Shown one piece after another: positions 1-5,989 of a stretch of DNA of 11,902 bases (positions are counted from its first letter, which is position 1; each line of letters begins with the position of its first letter). The position numbers and the translations under genes are program-made. Below the pieces are notes generated by a model that saw only the letters and a program-made list of their open reading frames with translations, searched no databases and had not been told where the DNA came from. The DNA is from CAZXNF01 sp050741255 (GTDB taxonomy: Bacteria; Pseudomonadota; Gammaproteobacteria; Burkholderiales; SG8-41): positions 1 through 11,902 of the forward strand of contig JBOIEQ010000136.1 of assembly GCA_050741255.1 (NCBI GenBank). The letters are read 5' to 3'.

Positions 1-68
1 AGATCGGCGCGCGCCCCTCGACGCGGACGGTAGGGCCCAGTGAAGTAACGCAATACGCGGAGGCGCCT

Positions 69-677
69 ATGACCGATGTACCGATGTATCACGACGGGAT
101 GCGCAGGCTTCAGGATGCGCGCGAAACACGGCCTTTGGCCGATCGCCTGGAGCAAGTAACCCTACGCTCGGCGTTCACGGCCGAGGACCGCGCGTTCATT
201 GAAGCTCGTTCAATGTTCTTTGTTGCCACCGCGGACGCTCATGACCACCCTGAATGCTCCTACAAGGGCGGCCTGCCTGGATTCCTGCGCGTCCTGGACG
301 ACAAAACACTTGCGTTTCCGGACTACGACGGCAACGGAATGTACCGATCGTGGGGCAACATTCTCGTAAATCCCAATGTCGCCCTGCTCTTTCTGGATTT
401 CGAGACGCCTAAGCGCCTTCGCGTGAATGGCACAGCGCAAATTAGCAGTGACGATCCATTGCTCGATGAGTACCCGGATGCGGTCTTCATTGTTCGAGTT
501 GAAGCAGAGCGAATCTTTCCGAACTGCCCTCGGTACGTTCACAAGATGCAGCTCGTTGAGTATTCGGTATATGCCCCGCGGTCCGACTACACACCGCCTG
601 TCCCCGCCTGGAAAACGTTTGATGCATTTCGTGATTCCCTGCCACCCCGCGATCGCCCGAGCGACAAGAAGGAATAG
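69..677 (+). CDS. Pyridoxamine 5'-phosphate oxidase (PPOX)-family FMN split-barrel protein
   Basis: A 202-residue protein with the single-domain flavin-reductase/PPOX split-barrel pattern: an N-terminal helix (about residues 12-45), a strand FFVATAD (about 50-56), a Pro-Glu-Cys-Ser loop and Lys-Gly-Gly-Leu-Pro-Gly turn (61-71), Asp-Tyr-Asp-Gly-Asn (84-88), and the strand LLFLDFETPKRLRVNGTA (about 106-123) that in this family lines the FMN or F420 pocket. Such proteins bind a flavin in the cytoplasm; the substrate is usually unknown, and nothing shows that this one oxidises pyridoxamine phosphate. The start is chosen for GGAGG at 59-63, 5 nt upstream. The frame is open to the left window edge with no stop, and Met6 and Met11 are alternative starts. 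Its GC content is lower than that of the neighbours (52-57% in four hand-counted 60-nt lines). It stands alone, with no partner gene in sight. Confidence 0.8.
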   Translation: MTDVPMYHDGMRRLQDARETRPLADRLEQVTLRSAFTAEDRAFIEARSMFFVATADAHDHPECSYKGGLPGFLRVLDDKTLAFPDYDGNGMYRSWGNILVNPNVALLFLDFETPKRLRVNGTAQISSDDPLLDEYPDAVFIVRVEAERIFPNCPRYVHKMQLVEYSVYAPRSDYTPPVPAWKTFDAFRDSLPPRDRPSDKKE

Positions 678-744
678 CCTGGTGCTGAGAAAGTACCGAG
701 GGCCAGAGCACGGATCATTCACGAGCCGCGCCTCGTTATTCTTT

Positions 745-770
745 GGATTCCGGCGTTCGCCGGAATGACG
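745..770. repeat. REP-like palindromic intergenic repeat
   Basis: A perfect inverted repeat ATTCCGGCG (747-755), TT (756-757), CGCCGGAAT (758-766), flanked by GG before and GACG after. This is the shape and sequence type of a palindromic unit found in many copies between genes of proteobacteria. It lies 67 nt past the stop of the PPOX gene and could fold as a hairpin that ends transcription or protects mRNA, but no T-run follows. Copy number elsewhere in the genome cannot be seen here. Confidence 0.6.
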
Positions 771-801
771 AACGCAAGGTCGTCCTGCGACCTCCCGATC
801 G

Positions 802-847
802 CTATTCCAGCTTGAACCCCGTCTGCGTGACGAGTTTCGCCCCACCG
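802..847 (-). pseudogene. 3' remnant of a Bug/tctC receptor gene (frameshifted)
   Basis: Read on the minus strand, bases 840-802 encode AKLVTQTGFKLE followed by TAG. This matches the last residues of the intact receptor ending at 2746 (AKLVKQTGFKLE, one difference). At DNA level 36 of the first 40 bases from the stop codon agree with 2746-2785. One step upstream, CGG TGG (847-842, Arg-Trp) also matches the parent but only after skipping one extra G at 841, so the fragment carries a +1 frameshift. Beyond about 847 I see no further TctC similarity and the DNA turns AT-richer. It is best read as the tail of a deleted or interrupted Bug gene. The signal is short, but it preserves stop codon, reading frame and sequence together. 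Confidence 0.7.
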
Positions 848-910
848 ATAAATAGGGCCGTAGTTAATTGTTGCCAGCATTTCGCTGACTAGATCTCAAT
901 TGCTTGGTGC

Positions 911-938
911 GTTTCATTCGCGCCATCTTGCCTATAAT
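911..938 (+). promoter_or_regulatory. Sigma70-like promoter candidate for the SDR-receptor operon
   Basis: A perfect -10 hexamer TATAAT lies at 933-938, 37 nt before the SDR start codon. The -35 is weak: GTTTCA at 911-916 (3/6, 16-nt spacer) is the best placed. The predicted start is near 945, giving a leader of about 30 nt that contains GGAG at 964-967. The perfect -10 within an AT-rich patch of GC-rich DNA is the main support. Confidence 0.5.
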
Positions 939-975
939 GCTCGCGGGCGAAACGAAGCATTACGGAGATCGATGA

Positions 976-1758
976 ATGGAACGCAGCACGCGTCTCGCGG
1001 GGCGCATCGCCGTGGTCACGGGTGGTCTTCAAGGGATCGGTGAGGGAACGGCCATTGCGCTGGCGCACGCCGGCGCGCATGTCGTGGTATTCGATCTGGA
1101 CGCGGACGACGCGCAGCCGGTGCAGGTTCTGCGCGATCGCATACTTCAGTGCGGCGTCCGTTTCGCCTATCGCCGCACGGACGTTACGCAAAGCGCGCAG
1201 GTCGATGCGGGCTTTGCCGCGTGCGAGGCTGCGATCGGACCACCCACTATCCTCGTGAACAACGCGGGCAAGGGCATGCCGCCCGCGCCGATCGACACCT
1301 CCGCCGAGGGCGACTGGGACGCGCAGATCGCGCTGAATCTCAAGGCGGCCTATTTGTGCACGCGCGCGGCGGTCGCGCATTTCAAGAAATCCGGTGCGGG
1401 CGTGGTGATCAACATCGCTTCCACGGCGGGGCGCGGTCTGAGCGAGGCTTCCAGCATCGCGTATGCCAGCGCGAAGGCGGGCATCGTGGGCTTCACGCGG
1501 CAGGTGGCCCGCGAACTGGGGCCTTTCGGCATCCGGGTCAACGCCATCGCGCCCGGCTCGATCATGACCGGGCGCGCCGCGGAGCGTTTCGAGACGGGCA
1601 CGCCGGAGTCACGGGAACGCACGTTATCGACCATTCCATTGCGCCGCATGGGCCGCGCGGAGGACGTCGGTAATGTCGTGGTGTTTCTCGCGTCCGGGGA
1701 CGCCGGCTTCATGACCGGGGCGATCCTGGATGTCAACGGCGGCCGGTCGATGGCCTGA
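976..1758 (+). CDS. Short-chain dehydrogenase/reductase (SDR), FabG-like
   Basis: A 260-residue classical SDR of typical length. The nucleotide-binding motif TGGLQGIG is at residues 15-22, the structural NNAG at 95-98, and the catalytic tetrad appears complete: Asn121, Ser149, Tyr163 and Lys167 (YASAK). Asp40 at the end of the second beta strand favours NAD(H) over NADP(H) by the usual family rule. The C-terminal GxxxDVNGG ending is standard. The protein should be a cytoplasmic oxidoreductase of a hydroxyl/keto group; the substrate cannot be read from the sequence. GGAG at 964-967, 8 nt upstream, supports this start over the out-of-frame ATG at 972. The Bug receptor gene follows within 17 nt, so the two are probably one operon, suggesting that the enzyme acts on the imported acid or its derivative rather than in fatty-acid synthesis. 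Confidence 0.9.
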   Translation: MERSTRLAGRIAVVTGGLQGIGEGTAIALAHAGAHVVVFDLDADDAQPVQVLRDRILQCGVRFAYRRTDVTQSAQVDAGFAACEAAIGPPTILVNNAGKGMPPAPIDTSAEGDWDAQIALNLKAAYLCTRAAVAHFKKSGAGVVINIASTAGRGLSEASSIAYASAKAGIVGFTRQVARELGPFGIRVNAIAPGSIMTGRAAERFETGTPESRERTLSTIPLRRMGRAEDVGNVVVFLASGDAGFMTGAILDVNGGRSMA

Positions 1759-1775
1759 TCAAGAAGAGGATGCAG

Positions 1776-2732
1776 ATGTTGCAACGTGCTTCAAAGGTGT
1801 TGCTGGTAGGGGTGTTGATGGCGGGCGCCTCCGCGTGGGCGCAGACTTATCCGTCCCGCCCGGTGCGCATGATCAATCCGTTTCCGCCGGGCGGCGGTAC
1901 CGACGTCGGCGCACGAGTGATCGCGCAGAAACTGTCGGAGACGCTCGGCCAGCAGGTCGTCGTGGAGAACCGGGGCGGCGCCGTCGGCAACATCGGCACC
2001 GCGAGCCTCGCGCAGGCGACCCCCGACGGGCACACGCTCGGCACCGCCAACAACGCGACGATGACGATCAATCCGAATCTCTACAAGAATGTCGGCTACG
2101 ACCCGGTGAAAGACTTCAGCACGCTGATCCTCGTCGCGACCTACCCCTTCATCATCACGGCGCGGCAGACGCTGCCCGTGAAGTCGATGAAGGATCTCGT
2201 GGCGCTCGCCAAGGCCAATCCCGGCAAGCTGAATTTCGCCTCGACGGGCAGCTACACGCGCCTGATCGGCGCGCTGTTCAAGTCGGCCGCCGGAATGGAG
2301 GTGACGATCGTGCCTTACAACGGCACGGGGCCGGCGATCATCGATCTGATCGGCGGCCACGTGGACTTCGCGATCGCCACCACGATCCTGCCGCAGTTCG
2401 CGACGGGTCAGTTGCGGCCGCTGGCGGTGACCTCCGCCAAGCGCGCGTCGATGCTGGCCGATTTACCGACGGTGGGAGAAGCGGGCCTGCCGGGGCTGGA
2501 GACGACCGCGTGGTACGGGCTTGTGACGCAGGTGGCGGTGCCGAAGCCCATCGTCAAGCGCCTGCAGACCGACCTCTCGCGCATCCTGAAGATGCCCGAC
2601 GTGCGCGAGCGCATCCAGGGTACCGGCGCCGACGTGGTGGCCGGATCGCCCGAGGAATTCGCCGCGATCATCCGTTCCGAAGTGGCGCGCTGGGGAAAAG
2701 TCATCAAGGAAGAGCGCCTGCCGATCCAGTAG
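1776..2732 (+). CDS. Bug/TctC-family periplasmic substrate-binding protein (receptor 1)
   Basis: 318 residues from the chosen start. The frame can open at ATG 1770, but GAGG at 1766-1769 abuts that codon, while it sits 6 nt from ATG 1776, so 1776 is preferred. The signal peptide (MLQRASK then a hydrophobic run) ends at Ala-Trp-Ala, residues 20-22, with Gln23 as the mature N-terminus. The family motif PFPPGGGTD at 35-43 forms part of the carboxylate-binding cleft; the body continues with the family patterns VVENRGGAVGNIG and DLPTVGEAGLPG and ends WGKVIKEERLPIQ. Family members bind small carboxylates (citrate, dicarboxylates, amino acids, nicotinate-type ligands) and deliver them to TctAB permeases, though many are orphans. 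It follows the SDR within 17 nt, so the two are probably co-transcribed. Ligand unknown. Confidence 0.9.
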   Translation: MLQRASKVLLVGVLMAGASAWAQTYPSRPVRMINPFPPGGGTDVGARVIAQKLSETLGQQVVVENRGGAVGNIGTASLAQATPDGHTLGTANNATMTINPNLYKNVGYDPVKDFSTLILVATYPFIITARQTLPVKSMKDLVALAKANPGKLNFASTGSYTRLIGALFKSAAGMEVTIVPYNGTGPAIIDLIGGHVDFAIATTILPQFATGQLRPLAVTSAKRASMLADLPTVGEAGLPGLETTAWYGLVTQVAVPKPIVKRLQTDLSRILKMPDVRERIQGTGADVVAGSPEEFAAIIRSEVARWGKVIKEERLPIQ

Positions 2733-2745
2733 TGTTGCGCGGCGT

Positions 2746-3714
2746 CTATTCCAGCTTGAATCCCGTCTGCTTGACGAGCTTGGCCCAGCGGTCTTTCTCG
2801 GCGGCGAGCCACTGCCCCATTTCCTGCGGCGTGCCGGTCTGTGGCACGGCGCCCTGCGCGGACAGCTTGTCGCGGAAGTCGGGGGTCTTGAGGATGCGGA
2901 TCACCTCCGCATTGATTTTGTTGACGATGTCCGGCGGCGTATTGGCCGGCGCGAGGATGCCCTGCCAGGAGCCCGTCTCAAAGCCGCTGAGGCCGGGCGT
3001 TTCCGCGATCGTCGGCGTGTCGGGCAGCGCCGGATCGCGCTGCGCGCCGGACACCGCGAGCAAGCGGAGCTTGTCGTTCTTCACCTGCGGCAGCACCTGC
3101 AGCATGCCGAGGAACAGCACGTGGCCCTCGCCGATCACGGTCGCCATCACCGAGGCCGCACCGCCGCCCTTGGTGGGGAGGTAGACCCAGTCGATGCCGG
3201 TGCGGGTGGCGAAGCTCATGGCCGCGAACTGCGCCGCACTGCCCAGTCCCACCGGCACGTTGAGCTTGCCGGGACGCGCTTTCGCGAAGGCGATGAGTTC
3301 CCGGGTGCTGCGCACCGGCAAGCTGGGGTGCGTGACCAGCAGGTGCGGGGAGTAGGACACCATGGTGACCGGCGCGAAGTCCTTCAACATGTCAAACGGC
3401 AGTTTCGGGAACACGCTGGGACTGATGGCGAGATTGCCGACGTCCATCAGCATCAGCGTGTAACCGTCGGGCGCGGCGCGCGCGACCATCTCGGCGCCGA
3501 TGTTGCCGTTGGCGCCCGGCCGGTTGTCGACGAGGATCTGCGGCCCCCAGACTTCGGTGAGCCTGGGACCGATCAGGCGCGAGAGGATGTCGGACGTGCC
3601 GCCGGCGGGGAAGGGCACGACCACGCGGATGGGCTTGGCGGGCCAGGCCGGCGCTTGCGCGTGCGCGGATACTGCAAGTGCGGCGGTCAGAGCGGTGGCA
3701 ACGACGCGATACAT
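2746..3714 (-). CDS. Bug/TctC-family periplasmic substrate-binding protein (receptor 2)
   Basis: 322 residues, full length for the family. The signal peptide is MYRVVATALTAALAVSAHA with probable cleavage after Ala19 (AHA/QAP). The binding-cleft motif PFPAGGTSD is at 34-42, followed by VDNRPGANGNIGAE, a core family signature, and DTPTIAETPGLSGFETGSW. It ends WAKLVKQTGFKLE, the sequence shared with the remnant at 802-847. The start is supported by GGAGG (minus strand, 3724-3720), 5 nt upstream. The gene lies 25 nt downstream of receptor 3 on the same strand, so the two are probably one transcript. It converges on receptor 1 with only 13 nt between stop codons, and I see no terminator in that gap. 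Ligand unknown; the sequence differs enough from the other three receptors that a different ligand is plausible. Confidence 0.9.
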   Translation of the reverse strand: MYRVVATALTAALAVSAHAQAPAWPAKPIRVVVPFPAGGTSDILSRLIGPRLTEVWGPQILVDNRPGANGNIGAEMVARAAPDGYTLMLMDVGNLAISPSVFPKLPFDMLKDFAPVTMVSYSPHLLVTHPSLPVRSTRELIAFAKARPGKLNVPVGLGSAAQFAAMSFATRTGIDWVYLPTKGGGAASVMATVIGEGHVLFLGMLQVLPQVKNDKLRLLAVSGAQRDPALPDTPTIAETPGLSGFETGSWQGILAPANTPPDIVNKINAEVIRILKTPDFRDKLSAQGAVPQTGTPQEMGQWLAAEKDRWAKLVKQTGFKLE

Positions 3715-3739
3715 GAAGGCCTCCCTGGGGACTGGTTAT

Positions 3740-4741
3740 TTATTGTTCGATGCGGACGTTGGCTTCCTTGATGACTTTGGCCCATTTGGTCACCTCGGCC
3801 TGCAGGAAGGCGGTGAACTCGGGCGCGGTGCTGCCGACCGGGTCGATACCGAGCTGAACGAAGCGTTCGCGGTTCTCCGGTTTCTGGATGGCTGCCTGCG
3901 CGGCCCTGGACAGGGTGGCCACCACGTCCTTCGGCGTGCCGGCGGGCGCGAGCATGCCGACCCAGGTGCCGCCGACGACATTGACGCCCTGCTCGACCAT
4001 CGTGGAGATCTCCGGGGCCACCGACACGCGCTTCTCGGAGGCCATCGCCAGCGCCTTGATCTTGCCGGCGCGCACGTGCGGCAGCATGCTGCTCGGCGTG
4101 TCCATCAGGATCTGGATCTGGCCGCCGATCAAGTCCTGCAGTGCGGGCGCGGTGCCCTTGTAGGGGATGTGGTTCAGCTTGATACCGGTGGTCAGCATCA
4201 GCAATTCGGTGGTGAGGTGGGCTGCCGCGCCGATGCCGCTGGAGCCGAACGCGATCTGGCCTGGTTTCGCCCTGGCGAGATCGACCAGTTCCTTGACGTT
4301 GTTCGCCGCCAGATTGTTGGTCGCCGTCACGATGAGCGGCGCGGTGGCGAGCAGCGAGACCGGTTCGAAGCTCTTGATCGAGTCGTAGGGCAGCTTGGGG
4401 TACAGCGTCTGGTTTGCGGCATGCGCGGCGATCACCGTGCCGATGGTGTAGCCGTCAGGCGTGGACTTGGAGACCATTTCGACGCCGAGAATGCTGTTCG
4501 CGCCGGGCCGGTTGTCCACGACGACGTTGACGGCCAACGTGCGCGCCATCTCCAGCGCCGTGATGCGCGTGACGACATCGGTGATCCCGCCCGGGGTGTA
4601 AGGCACGATCACCCGGATCGGACGGGACGGGAAGTTCTGGGCGGCGGCCGGCCCGCACAGGGCGATGGCGGGCAGGGACAGGATAGCCAGCCCGAAAAGC
4701 CGGGTGGCCCGCGTGCGGCGCGAGGTGGGGAAATACGGCAT
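3740..4741 (-). CDS. Bug/TctC-family periplasmic substrate-binding protein (receptor 3)
   Basis: 333 residues, slightly longer than its neighbours because of an extended basic n-region (MPYFPTSRRTRATR) before the hydrophobic core of the signal peptide; cleavage is likely at AAA/QNF after Ala34. The cleft motif is PYTPGGITD at 47-55 and the signature VDNRPGANSILGVE follows. It ends WAKVIKEANVRIEQ. The start is supported by an AGGAGG-type site (minus strand, 4754-4749), 7 nt upstream. It is the first gene of a two-receptor minus-strand unit and diverges from the DapA-like gene. A tandem pair of receptors without permease genes suggests that they share a TctAB channel encoded elsewhere or act as extracytoplasmic sensors, as known for some Bug proteins. 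Ligand unknown. Confidence 0.9.
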   Translation of the reverse strand: MPYFPTSRRTRATRLFGLAILSLPAIALCGPAAAQNFPSRPIRVIVPYTPGGITDVVTRITALEMARTLAVNVVVDNRPGANSILGVEMVSKSTPDGYTIGTVIAAHAANQTLYPKLPYDSIKSFEPVSLLATAPLIVTATNNLAANNVKELVDLARAKPGQIAFGSSGIGAAAHLTTELLMLTTGIKLNHIPYKGTAPALQDLIGGQIQILMDTPSSMLPHVRAGKIKALAMASEKRVSVAPEISTMVEQGVNVVGGTWVGMLAPAGTPKDVVATLSRAAQAAIQKPENRERFVQLGIDPVGSTAPEFTAFLQAEVTKWAKVIKEANVRIEQ

Positions 4742-4797
4742 GGCAACTCCTCCTTGGCGCCCGCGGCGGCTACTGTGTCCGCACGGTCGGGCGCGCT

Positions 4798-4826
4798 ATA
4801 TTGGTTGGCCTCACGCACGGCGTCAA
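4798..4826 (-). promoter_or_regulatory. Promoter candidate for the receptor 3-receptor 2 operon
   Basis: On the minus strand, TTGACG (4826-4821, 5/6 to the -35 consensus) is followed after 17 nt by CAATAT (4803-4798, 3/6 to the -10, keeping A2 and T6). An alternative -10, TATAGC (4800-4795), has a 20-nt spacer. The position, about 57 nt upstream of the receptor 3 start, is reasonable. Confidence 0.35.
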
Positions 4827-4869
4827 ATCGCGCGTGTTTTCGGTGCGTTTCGGCCATCACCCATGCGGC

Positions 4870-4899
4870 TTGACGCCCGCTTTGCGCCGCCGCTAGTCT
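4870..4899 (+). promoter_or_regulatory. Promoter candidate for the DapA-like gene
   Basis: TTGACG (4870-4875, 5/6) and TAGTCT (4894-4899, 3/6 but with the key T1, A2 and T6) are separated by 18 nt. The start would be near 4906, about 50 nt before the start codon. Together with the minus-strand candidate at 4826-4798 this makes 4742-4954 a divergent promoter region of 213 bp; I see no clear operator palindrome in it. Confidence 0.4.
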
Positions 4900-4954
4900 T
4901 GCCGCTCCTTGCCCGCGCGCGCCACGGGCCCATTTTCACCGTCAGGAGCACCGC

Positions 4955-5899
4955 ATGGCCAAGAACTGGGACTACAAGGGATTGATACCGGCGCTCACGC
5001 TGCCGCTGAAGGCCGATCTGAGCGTGGACGAGGCGGAGGTGAAGCGGATTGCCAAATGGCTCGCCGGCTTCAAGGGCATGGCCGCGCTGATGACCAATGG
5101 CCACACGGGCGAAGTGTTCAGCCTGTCCAACCGGGAACGGGCCCACGTGACGCGGCTGGCGGTGGAGGGCGTCGAAGGCAAGCTGCCGATCATTTCCGCG
5201 GTGACGGCCGAAGGGATTGCCGACGCGATCGATCAGGCGCAGCTGCAAAAGCAGGCGGGCGCGACGGGACTCGATGTGATGCCGCCGCACCACTGGCTGC
5301 GCTTCGGCATGAAGCACGAACACGTGGTCGACTATTTCAAGGCGATCGGCGAGTCCACCGGACTCGACCTCGCGGTGCACGTCTACCCGTCGTGGACGCG
5401 CACGGCGTATTCGTGCGAGCTGCTGGCGGACCTCGCGCGCCTGCCGTGGGTCAAGGTGTTCAAGGTCGGCACGCGCGAGATGAACAAGTATGCGAAGGAC
5501 ATCGCCGCGATCCGCGCGGCCAATCCGCGCTGCGCGGTGCTGACCTGCCACGACGAATACCTGCTCGCCTCCATGGTGCAGGGCGTGGACGGCGCGCTGG
5601 TCGGCTTCGCCACCTTCATTCCCGAGCCCATTCTGGAGTTGTTCGAGGCAGTGGAAGCGGGCGACCTCAAGCGCGCGATGGCCGTGCAGGCGCGCATCGA
5701 TCCGCTGAAGGACATCATCTACGGCGACGGCGAACCCACCGGCGACGCCCACGCGCGGCTGAAGCTCGCGATGGAACTGTCCGGGCGGATGGCGTGCTCG
5801 GCGGTGCGGCCGCCCACGCGCGCGCCGTCGGACGACGAGCGCAAGCATATTTATTCCGTGCTGCGGAAGGCAGGGATGCTGAAGAAGGAAGCTGCGTAG
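4955..5899 (+). CDS. Dihydrodipicolinate synthase (DapA/NanA)-superfamily lyase/aldolase
   Basis: A 314-residue TIM-barrel class I aldolase. Visible family marks are the G-x-T-G-E loop NGHTGE at 48-53, the Schiff-base lysine in VFKVGT (Lys170), and GALVGFATFIPE near 213-224. The superfamily splits, condenses or dehydrates 2-keto acids through a lysine imine. In true DapA the strand YNVPSRT carries the catalytic Tyr133; here the aligned stretch is HVYPSWT (142-148), placing His142 at that position, with Tyr144 nearby. It is therefore probably not the lysine-biosynthesis enzyme but a catabolic member acting on a sugar-acid or hydroxy-keto acid. AGGAG at 4944-4948, 6 nt upstream, fixes the start. 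A Bug receptor follows after 90 nt on the same strand, a pairing that fits uptake and breakdown of one carboxylate. Exact substrate unknown. Confidence 0.85.
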   Translation: MAKNWDYKGLIPALTLPLKADLSVDEAEVKRIAKWLAGFKGMAALMTNGHTGEVFSLSNRERAHVTRLAVEGVEGKLPIISAVTAEGIADAIDQAQLQKQAGATGLDVMPPHHWLRFGMKHEHVVDYFKAIGESTGLDLAVHVYPSWTRTAYSCELLADLARLPWVKVFKVGTREMNKYAKDIAAIRAANPRCAVLTCHDEYLLASMVQGVDGALVGFATFIPEPILELFEAVEAGDLKRAMAVQARIDPLKDIIYGDGEPTGDAHARLKLAMELSGRMACSAVRPPTRAPSDDERKHIYSVLRKAGMLKKEAA

Positions 5900-5903
5900 C
5901 GGC

Positions 5904-5938
5904 CGGGATTGGGGATTGGGGATTCGGGAGTGGGGATT
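5904..5938 (+). repeat. Five-unit GGGGATT heptamer tandem repeat
   Basis: Five consecutive 7-nt units: CGGGATT, GGGGATT, GGGGATT, CGGGAGT, GGGGATT. It starts 4 nt after the stop codon of the DapA-like gene and lies in the spacer before receptor 4. It could be a slippage-prone simple repeat or a fragment of a dispersed repeat; on the + strand it forms G-tracts spaced by three bases. Confidence 0.7.
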
Positions 5939-5941
5939 CGA

Positions 5942-5961
5942 GGGCGACGCTGAAGTCGCCC
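5942..5961 (+). other. Perfect GC hairpin between the DapA-like gene and receptor 4
   Basis: GGGCGAC (5942-5948), loop GCTGAA, GTCGCCC (5955-5961): a perfect 7-bp stem with no T-run after it. It lies 28 nt upstream of the receptor 4 start and 18 nt before its ribosome-binding site. It could stabilise or process the downstream mRNA so that the receptor is made in excess of the enzyme, a common need for binding proteins; that role is inference. Confidence 0.5.
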
Positions 5962-5989
5962 GCCCCGGGAATCGTACTTGGAGGAAGGC

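Larger units (their letters stand above)
678..975. other. Intergenic region between the PPOX gene and the SDR gene
   Basis: 298 bp without an intact gene. In order it holds unassigned sequence (678-744), the palindromic repeat (745-770), a small hairpin AGGTCG/CGACCT (777-793) just beyond the stop of the tctC remnant, the remnant itself (802-847), and an AT-richer stretch with the SDR promoter candidate (about 848-975). The mix of repeat and broken gene suggests a past rearrangement. Confidence 0.6.

Noticed and set aside
1..68. Tail of an upstream gene
   Set aside because: Two plus frames stop at 31-33 and 41-43, and the third is continuous with the PPOX gene; the stretch is too short to assign a product.
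210..845. 211-residue minus-strand open frame over the PPOX gene and the intergenic region
   Set aside because: It is antisense to a recognisable protein gene, runs through the palindromic repeat (giving the familiar spurious HSGERRNP peptide), and resembles no family.
3121..4873. Long plus-strand open frames of 216 and 457 residues opposite receptors 2 and 3
   Set aside because: They are GC-rich antisense shadows, full of Arg, Gly, Asp and His without domain pattern, while the minus strand encodes complete receptors with signal peptides and ribosome-binding sites.
4823..5848. 341-residue minus-strand open frame opposite the DapA-like gene
   Set aside because: Low-complexity Arg/His/Val-rich translation with no motif; the plus strand holds a full DapA-family protein.
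4955..5899. Assigning the DapA-superfamily gene to lysine synthesis (dapA)
   Set aside because: The catalytic Tyr position appears to be His, the length of 314 exceeds the usual roughly 290, and the neighbours are uptake receptors rather than lysine genes.
5904..5938. CRISPR array or iteron-type origin in the heptamer repeat
   Set aside because: Units are 7 nt, directly abutting, with no spacers and no Cas or replication gene nearby.
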